Shown here in pieces: positions 59,620 through 64,000 of a stretch of 64,000 bases of DNA (the first letter of the stretch is position 1; every line of letters starts with the position of its first letter). Location: contig JBNKIW010000002.1 of the NCBI GenBank assembly GCA_050290865.1, positions 1 through 64,000 of the forward strand. The letters are read 5' to 3'. The position numbers were made by a program, and so were the translations under genes. The notes under the pieces are model-generated. The model did not search any database and was not told the DNA's origin. It saw nothing but the letters and a program-made list of their open reading frames with translations. This stretch comes from JARRLC01 sp050290865. GTDB lineage: Bacteria > Pseudomonadota > Alphaproteobacteria > Rhizobiales > Rhodomicrobiaceae.

Positions 59620-60162
59620 ATGCCACAAGTGGTGCCGCTTGCACTAGCGGGCGATCCGGCGGAAGTGCTGCCGCAGATTGACGAGATCTTCTTCGAGAGC
59701 GCGGTCCGCAGGGGGTTCGCGTCGCAGGTCGCGCGCGCGGCGTTCCACGAGCTGTGGCTCGGCCGCTATCTGCGCCACTGCGCGAGCGATAGCTTCGTCG
59801 CTTTCGACAACGGCGCCTATATCGCGGGTTACCTCGTGGGATCGCTGACAAGCAATGAAGACCCGCTGCCCGGCCCGGACGTTTATGCGCTGTTCTCCAA
59901 ACGGCTCGTGAAGGCCTACCCGGCGCACATCCATGTCAATGTCCGGCGGGACTGCCGCGGCGAGGGGCTGGGCGCCCTGCTGATGATGGCTTTCGCGTAT
60001 CATTGCCGCCAGCGGCGCGTGCGCGGCTTTCATGCGATCACGGCGGACGGCTCGCGCTCGGCGGACTTCTTCCAGCGCTGCGGCATGGAACATCTGGCCA
60101 CGGCGGAGTGGAACAGTAAGCCGGTGGTCATGCTGGGACAGCGGCTGCTGAGTTCGGGATAG
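59620..60162 (+). CDS. GNAT-family acetyltransferase
   Basis: The 180-residue protein has the GNAT acetyl-CoA motif HVNVRRDCRGEGLGALLMMA and a C-terminal FFQRCGMEHLA strand-helix typical of the fold. A GAGGA box precedes the ATG 5 bases away. The substrate is unknown. It follows dcd by 71 bases. Confidence 0.88.
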   Translation: MPQVVPLALAGDPAEVLPQIDEIFFESAVRRGFASQVARAAFHELWLGRYLRHCASDSFVAFDNGAYIAGYLVGSLTSNEDPLPGPDVYALFSKRLVKAYPAHIHVNVRRDCRGEGLGALLMMAFAYHCRQRRVRGFHAITADGSRSADFFQRCGMEHLATAEWNSKPVVMLGQRLLSSG

Positions 60163-60186
60163 TAATGCGCGATACCGGCGCCGCCA

Positions 60187-60438
60187 CTACCCGCGTGCGC
60201 CGAGGATGCGCTGCCAGATCGTGCCTCCGGCGTGGTTATAGCCGATGTAGAAATAGGCGACGATGCACGCGAACAGGGCCAGGGCAGGCGGACCGTTGAG
60301 TTGAAACCCGCCTTCGGTGCGACCGCCGGTCACCTCGGCGATGGCGAAGCCGAATACGAAGAACGCCGTCAGGAAGTCAAGGATAGCAGCAACAACCTTC
60401 CGCCACGTCGCCGGATGCTCCGTCGTACCTTCTGCCAT
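60187..60438 (-). CDS. Small RDD-like membrane protein
   Basis: The 83-residue frame from MAEGTTEHPATWRKVVAAIL has two to three hydrophobic segments. WRKVVAAILDFLTAF matches the Arg/Asp start of RDD domains, and GTIWQRILGARG the end. It is shorter than most RDD proteins. An ATG 10 codons earlier is possible. The function is unknown. Confidence 0.7.
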   Translation of the reverse strand: MAEGTTEHPATWRKVVAAILDFLTAFFVFGFAIAEVTGGRTEGGFQLNGPPALALFACIVAYFYIGYNHAGGTIWQRILGARG

Positions 60439-60581
60439 GACGACCTCTCGTGCCAGAGTTTCCGGCACTATACATCGCCAGATTTTCGGCGCGGTTAATT
60501 GTCAGGGACACGATCGCCGCTGTTTCTCGCCCGAACCGGACGAATTCGATGAAATATTGAAGGGAATGCATTGAAGGACCG

Positions 60582-61034
60582 TCACAGCGCGTCAAGAAGG
60601 CTGCGCGGAAGACGCAGGATCCTGCCCGACTGGTTGATCAGCACCGCCTTCACCCGCACCCGGCACAACACCTTGCCGCCGCGCTCGACGCTTTGCGCCA
60701 TGGTTATATGGGCGCCGCCGGTTTCCGCCGTCTCCGTGATCACCTCGAGCACCTCGTCGATGCGCGCGGGGCTCAGATAGTCCACCTCCAGCCGCCGCAG
60801 AACGAACGCCGCCGGTTCGGTGCCGCCATTTCCCGCATGCAGTTCGGCATGATGGACGCCGAGCAGGCGCAGGCAATCGGAGCGCCCGCGCTCGCACCAG
60901 CGCAAGTAGGTGGCGTGATAGACGAGGCCGGAAAAATCGGTGTCCTCGAAATAGACCCGCACAGGCAGCACATGGCGCCGCCCCTCGATCCGGCCCGCGA
61001 GATCCGGCCATTCGTGCCCGGTTTCACGCGTCAT
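60582..61034 (-). CDS. ybgC: YbgC-type acyl-CoA thioesterase
   Basis: The 150-residue hot-dog-fold thioesterase contains [19 protein letters not shown], the catalytic region, then [15 protein letters not shown] and [18 protein letters not shown]. It usually belongs to the tol-pal locus; here it follows ruvB with an 11-base overlap but tolQ is not next to it. ATG 61034 was chosen; a longer frame extends into ruvB. Confidence 0.92.
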   Translation of the reverse strand: MTRETGHEWPDLAGRIEGRRHVLPVRVYFEDTDFSGLVYHATYLRWCERGRSDCLRLLGVHHAELHAGNGGTEPAAFVLRRLEVDYLSPARIDEVLEVITETAETGGAHITMAQSVERGGKVLCRVRVKAVLINQSGRILRLPRSLLDAL

Positions 61035-62076
61035 CGGCGGCCGCCGGAGGATTTTCGAACAGTCCGAGTTGGCCACTCGGTGCGGCAGGCGCGGCAATGC
61101 CGAGATGGTGGAAGGCTTTCAGCGTCACCACGCGCCCGCGCGGCGTACGCCCGATGAAGCCCTGCTGCAGGAGGTAGGGCTCGATCGTCTCTTCGAGTGC
61201 GTCCTTCGACTCCGACAGCGCCGCGGCGATGGTCTCGATGCCCACCGGTCCGCCACCGTAATTCACCGCGACGCAACGGAGGTAGCGATGGTCCATGCCA
61301 TCGAGACCCGCCGCGTCCACTTCGAGCTGCGTGAGCGCGCGATCCGCGACGGGGGCATCGATTTCGCTCGCCTTCTCGACCGAGGCGAAGTCGCGCACGC
61401 GCCGCAGGAGCCGTCCGGCCACGCGCGGCGTACCCCGCGAGCGCCGCGCCACCTCGCGCGCACCGTCGGACGTCATCTTCACGCCGAGCACGCGCCCGCC
61501 CCGCGTTACGATCTCCTCCAACTCGGCCTCGGTGTAGAAATTGAGCCGCACGGGGATGCCGAAACGGTCGCGCAAGGGGGTCGTCAGCAGGCCGGTGCGG
61601 GTGGTCGCGCCGACGAGCGTGAATTTCGCCAGGTCGATGCGCACCGAGCGCGCCGCCGGTCCCTCGCCGATGATCAGGTCGAGCTGGAAATCCTCCATCG
61701 CCGGGTAGAGGATCTCCTCCACCGCCGGATTGAGCCGGTGGATTTCGTCGATGAACAGCACGTCGCGTTCTTCGAGATTGGTGAGCAGCGCGGCCAGATC
61801 GCCCGCCTTGGCGATCACCGGTCCGGATGTCATGCGGAAATTGACGCCGAGTTCGCGCGCCACGATCTGGGCGAGCGTCGTCTTGCCCAGCCCCGGCGGC
61901 CCCGCGAACAGCACATGATCGAGCGCGTCGCCCCGTCCGCGCGCTGCGTCGATGAAAACCTTCAGATTGGCGCGGGCGCGCTCCTGGCCGATGAATTCGG
62001 TCAGCCGCAATGGCCGCAGGCTGGGTTCGCCTTCGTCCTCGTCCCGTTTCTCGCGTTCGACCAGTCTCGTATTCAT
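61024..62076 (-). CDS. ruvB: Holliday junction branch-migration helicase RuvB
   Basis: The AAA+ motor of branch migration. The 350-residue protein shows [20 protein letters not shown], Walker [12 protein letters not shown], Walker B FIDEIHRL, sensor [17 protein letters not shown] and the C-terminal DNA-binding winged helix ending [16 protein letters not shown]. It works with RuvA and resolvase RuvC. Confidence 0.98.
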   Translation of the reverse strand: MNTRLVEREKRDEDEGEPSLRPLRLTEFIGQERARANLKVFIDAARGRGDALDHVLFAGPPGLGKTTLAQIVARELGVNFRMTSGPVIAKAGDLAALLTNLEERDVLFIDEIHRLNPAVEEILYPAMEDFQLDLIIGEGPAARSVRIDLAKFTLVGATTRTGLLTTPLRDRFGIPVRLNFYTEAELEEIVTRGGRVLGVKMTSDGAREVARRSRGTPRVAGRLLRRVRDFASVEKASEIDAPVADRALTQLEVDAAGLDGMDHRYLRCVAVNYGGGPVGIETIAAALSESKDALEETIEPYLLQQGFIGRTPRGRVVTLKAFHHLGIAAPAAPSGQLGLFENPPAAADDA

Positions 62077-62128
62077 GAGGCGAACTTAGCGGATTCCTTC
62101 GTTGCCTGAAATGGCGGTTTTTGGCAGC

Positions 62129-62746
62129 CTATCGCGCAAGCTCTTTCAGACCGAGCCGGATGAGTTCTTCGGCGCGCTTGCCCTCGCCCTCTTTCGACGA
62201 CACCGTGGCTATGGCCGCGCTGGCGTCGGCGGCGCTGTAGCCGAGATTGACGAGCGCGGAAACCGCATCGGAGACCGCCGAACCCTGGCCCTGCGTGGCG
62301 CCAACGGCGCCTGCCGGCATTGCGATACCACCGCCGGCCAGGAGCCCCGGCGCCTTGTCGCGCAGTTCGCTGACGATACGTTGCGCCACCTTCGGCCCGA
62401 CGCCTGGCGCACGCGAGATATGCGCCTTGTCCTGCAGCGCGATCGCATTGGCCAGTTCATGCGGTTCGAGCACACCGAGCAGGGACAGCGCCACCCTCGT
62501 GCCCACGCCCTGCACATGCTGCAACAGCCGGAACCAGCTCCGCTCGGCCTCGCTCAGGAATCCGAACAGCCTGATCTGATCCTCGCGGACATGCGTTTCG
62601 ATGACGAGCGTCAGCGGCTCGCCGACGGCCGGGAGCCGCGAAAGGGTGCGCGCCGGGCATGTCACTTCGTAGCCGACACCGCCGACGTCGATGATCAGCC
62701 CCTCCGTGCTGGCCGAATCCAGAACGCCCCGGAGTTTTCCTATCAT
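62129..62746 (-). CDS. ruvA: Holliday junction DNA helicase subunit RuvA
   Basis: The 205-residue protein begins [20 protein letters not shown] and contains the helix-hairpin-helix regions [18 protein letters not shown] and [17 protein letters not shown], ending with domain III that contacts RuvB. It overlaps the ruvC stop by 4 bases. Confidence 0.98.
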   Translation of the reverse strand: MIGKLRGVLDSASTEGLIIDVGGVGYEVTCPARTLSRLPAVGEPLTLVIETHVREDQIRLFGFLSEAERSWFRLLQHVQGVGTRVALSLLGVLEPHELANAIALQDKAHISRAPGVGPKVAQRIVSELRDKAPGLLAGGGIAMPAGAVGATQGQGSAVSDAVSALVNLGYSAADASAAIATVSSKEGEGKRAEELIRLGLKELAR

Positions 62747-63291
62747 CCGGCGAGCCTCCGTGCTGACTTGGGCGCACCGCCTGCCTCGCGTGCCAGAAGC
62801 TTCTCCTTGAGTGCCGACGCCTGCCGGTGATGCGCATGCGTGATGGCGATGGCCAGCGCGTCGGCAGCGTCGTCGCTGTTGGGATCCGCTTTGGGGAGAA
62901 GATAGCCGATCATGGCGCGGATCTGCACCTTTTCGGCGTGTCCCGACCCGGCGACCGTCTTTTTCACCATGTTCGGCGCGTATTCCGCTACCCTGAGCCC
63001 GGCACGCGCGGGGACCAGCAGTGCAATGCCGCGCGCCTGCCCCAGCTTGAGCGTGGCGTGGGCGTCGCGGTTGACGAAGGTTTCCTCGACGGCGGCTTCG
63101 TCCGGCTGCCAGCGCGCCAGCACAGCCTCAAGGCCGGTGAACAGCGCGGCCAGGCGGGTGCTGAGCGGCTCGGCGGCGTCGGAGGTGACTGTGCCGCTGT
63201 CGATGTAGGACAGCCGCGTGCCGGATGTCTCAATGACACCCCAGCCCGTCCGCCGCAAGCCGGGATCGATCCCGACGATCCGAACCACCAT
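62743..63291 (-). CDS. ruvC: Crossover junction endodeoxyribonuclease RuvC
   Basis: The resolvase shows [18 protein letters not shown] with the first catalytic Asp, [20 protein letters not shown] with the catalytic Glu, and a C-terminal [15 protein letters not shown] carrying the last acidic residues. I take ATG 63291 (GGTGGG box 6 bases upstream); ATG 63297 is an alternative. RuvC-ruvA-ruvB order is standard. Confidence 0.97.
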   Translation of the reverse strand: MVVRIVGIDPGLRRTGWGVIETSGTRLSYIDSGTVTSDAAEPLSTRLAALFTGLEAVLARWQPDEAAVEETFVNRDAHATLKLGQARGIALLVPARAGLRVAEYAPNMVKKTVAGSGHAEKVQIRAMIGYLLPKADPNSDDAADALAIAITHAHHRQASALKEKLLAREAGGAPKSARRLAG

Positions 63292-63407
63292 CCTCATCCC
63301 ACCGAATCAGCCTCACCCGGGAGCAAGGATGCCAGCTTGGCGCAGCGCGACAAAGCCGATTTTCCAGCGCCGCCAGGGGGCGAAGCAGGACCGTCGGAAT
63401 AAAACGA

Positions 63408-63429
63408 GGGCCGGAGACGGCTCCGGCCC
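63408..63429 (-). terminator. Terminator after the L,D-transpeptidase gene
   Basis: A 9-bp perfect stem (GGGCCGGAG with CTCCGGCCC) has a 4-base loop. On the minus strand it is followed by TCGTTTTATT. It lies about 40 bases after the transpeptidase stop. Confidence 0.75.
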
Positions 63430-63466
63430 TTGCTGATATTGCTGCAGTCGTCAGGTGCGCGACCGG

Positions 63467-64000
63467 TTACGATCTTCTGAACCGCGCCCAGGTCACCGTC
63501 ACGCGGGTGCCGACACGGGCACGTCTGTAAAGGTCCGCCACATCGGAATTATGCATGCGGATGCAGCCGTGCGAGACCTCGCTGCCGATCTGCCACGGCG
63601 CATCGGTGCCGTGAATGCGGTACATCGTGTTGCCGAGATACAAGGCACGGTTGCCAAGAGGATTGCGGGGATGACCGCCCGGGACATACGCGGGCAGTTT
63701 CGGATTCTCACGGCGCATCTGAGCGGTGGGCGTCCAACTCGGATTGACGCGCTTGGCGCTGACGACCGACACGCCGGACCAGCGCGCATCGCCGCGCGGA
63801 ATCGCGATCGGGTAGCTGATGGCCGCGCCTCTGCGCGTCACATAATACAACCGTCGGTCGCCGAAACTGACAATAATCTGGCCGGGCGAATACCTCTTCG
63901 AGAATGAAACCCGATGAGCCGAACCGCCACCGCCGCCGAACAGGTCATCCAGCCAATCGGCCCGGGCCTGCCCTGCGAGCGATACAAAGATCAGTCCGGC
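63467..64000 (-). CDS. L,D-transpeptidase (YkuD domain), 5' end outside the window
   Basis: The frame runs off the right edge. From the edge it reads AGLIFVSLAGQARADWLDDL, the end of a signal peptide, then a glycine-rich link and a YkuD domain with PGQIIVSFGDRRLYYVTRRG and NTMYRIHGTDAPW, and the catalytic HGCIRMHNSDVADLY (split motif with Cys in SHGCIRM). Such enzymes make 3-3 crosslinks in peptidoglycan or attach outer-membrane proteins. TTG 63850 and other internal codons are not real starts. Confidence 0.92.
   Translation of the reverse strand, partial: AGLIFVSLAGQARADWLDDLFGGGGGSAHRVSFSKRYSPGQIIVSFGDRRLYYVTRRGAAISYPIAIPRGDARWSGVSVVSAKRVNPSWTPTAQMRRENPKLPAYVPGGHPRNPLGNRALYLGNTMYRIHGTDAPWQIGSEVSHGCIRMHNSDVADLYRRARVGTRVTVTWARFRRS

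Noticed and set aside
57674..59851. A 725-codon minus-strand frame overlapping metZ and dcd
   Set aside because: It is antisense to dcd and out of frame with metZ and includes the SAM-II region; it is a high-GC artefact.

Overview
The window is high-GC DNA from an alphaproteobacterium, most likely of the Hyphomicrobiales (Rhizobiales) type. Evidence: a GcrA cell-cycle regulator, an F1-ATPase operon (atpHAGDC) without F0 genes, a SAM-II riboswitch upstream of metZ, a long tandem-type dCTP deaminase beside metZ, a DUF2865 secreted protein, and HPP and DUF2059 proteins. No rRNA, tRNA, CRISPR array, prophage or insertion sequence was recognised. Almost all of the window is ordinary chromosomal housekeeping DNA, with some less-studied envelope genes.

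Layout. 0.5-3.8 kb: small secreted proteins (Sel1-like, TAXI-type binding protein, DsrE-like, PilJ-like). 4-7 kb: the ffh, rpsP, rimM block on the minus strand, with a small unlisted membrane-protein frame between ffh and rpsP. 7.3-12 kb: Bcr/CflA-type exporter, methionine aminopeptidase and a pentapeptide-DnaJ-membrane-repeat fusion protein. 12.2-17.3 kb: polyprenyl diphosphate synthase and a three-gene Fe(III) ABC importer. 17.3-22.7 kb: DUF2059 protein, rpiA, gph, msrPQ and an MFS exporter. 23-29.2 kb: atpHAGDC, interrupted by a secreted protein gene between atpD and atpC, then purN. 29.2-32.4 kb: argD-argF-hslO on the minus strand behind a clear promoter and leader hairpin. 32.8-43.5 kb: gcrA, HPP protein, MuiA-like protein, permuted papain-like hydrolase, nadE, gltX, ankyrin protein, DUF2865 protein and carbonic anhydrase. 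43.6-46.6 kb: a double-domain glycosyltransferase with a small upstream partner. 46.7-56.6 kb: a cobalamin riboswitch followed by btuB, cobD, cobC, cobQ, cobU, cobT, cobS, a TonB-like gene and an outer-membrane SphA-type protein. 56.6-60.5 kb: apaG, metZ (SAM-II controlled), dcd, GNAT and RDD-like genes. 60.5-64 kb: ruvC-ruvA-ruvB-ybgC and a 5'-truncated L,D-transpeptidase.

How they work together. The B12 block couples uptake (BtuB, TonB-like transducer) to cobinamide salvage and nucleotide-loop assembly under one B12-sensing leader. The iron block is a complete binding protein, permease and ATPase set. MetZ makes homocysteine and is switched off by SAM. GcrA sits behind GANTC methylation sites, as expected for a CcrM/GcrA circuit. 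The most unusual items are the fusion protein at 9.7-11.7 kb, the extra gene inside the F1-ATPase operon, the periplasmic cluster at the left end, and a possible small RNA upstream of ffh. No clearly new multi-gene system such as defence or secretion was found. All functional calls rest on motif recognition by eye, without database searches.
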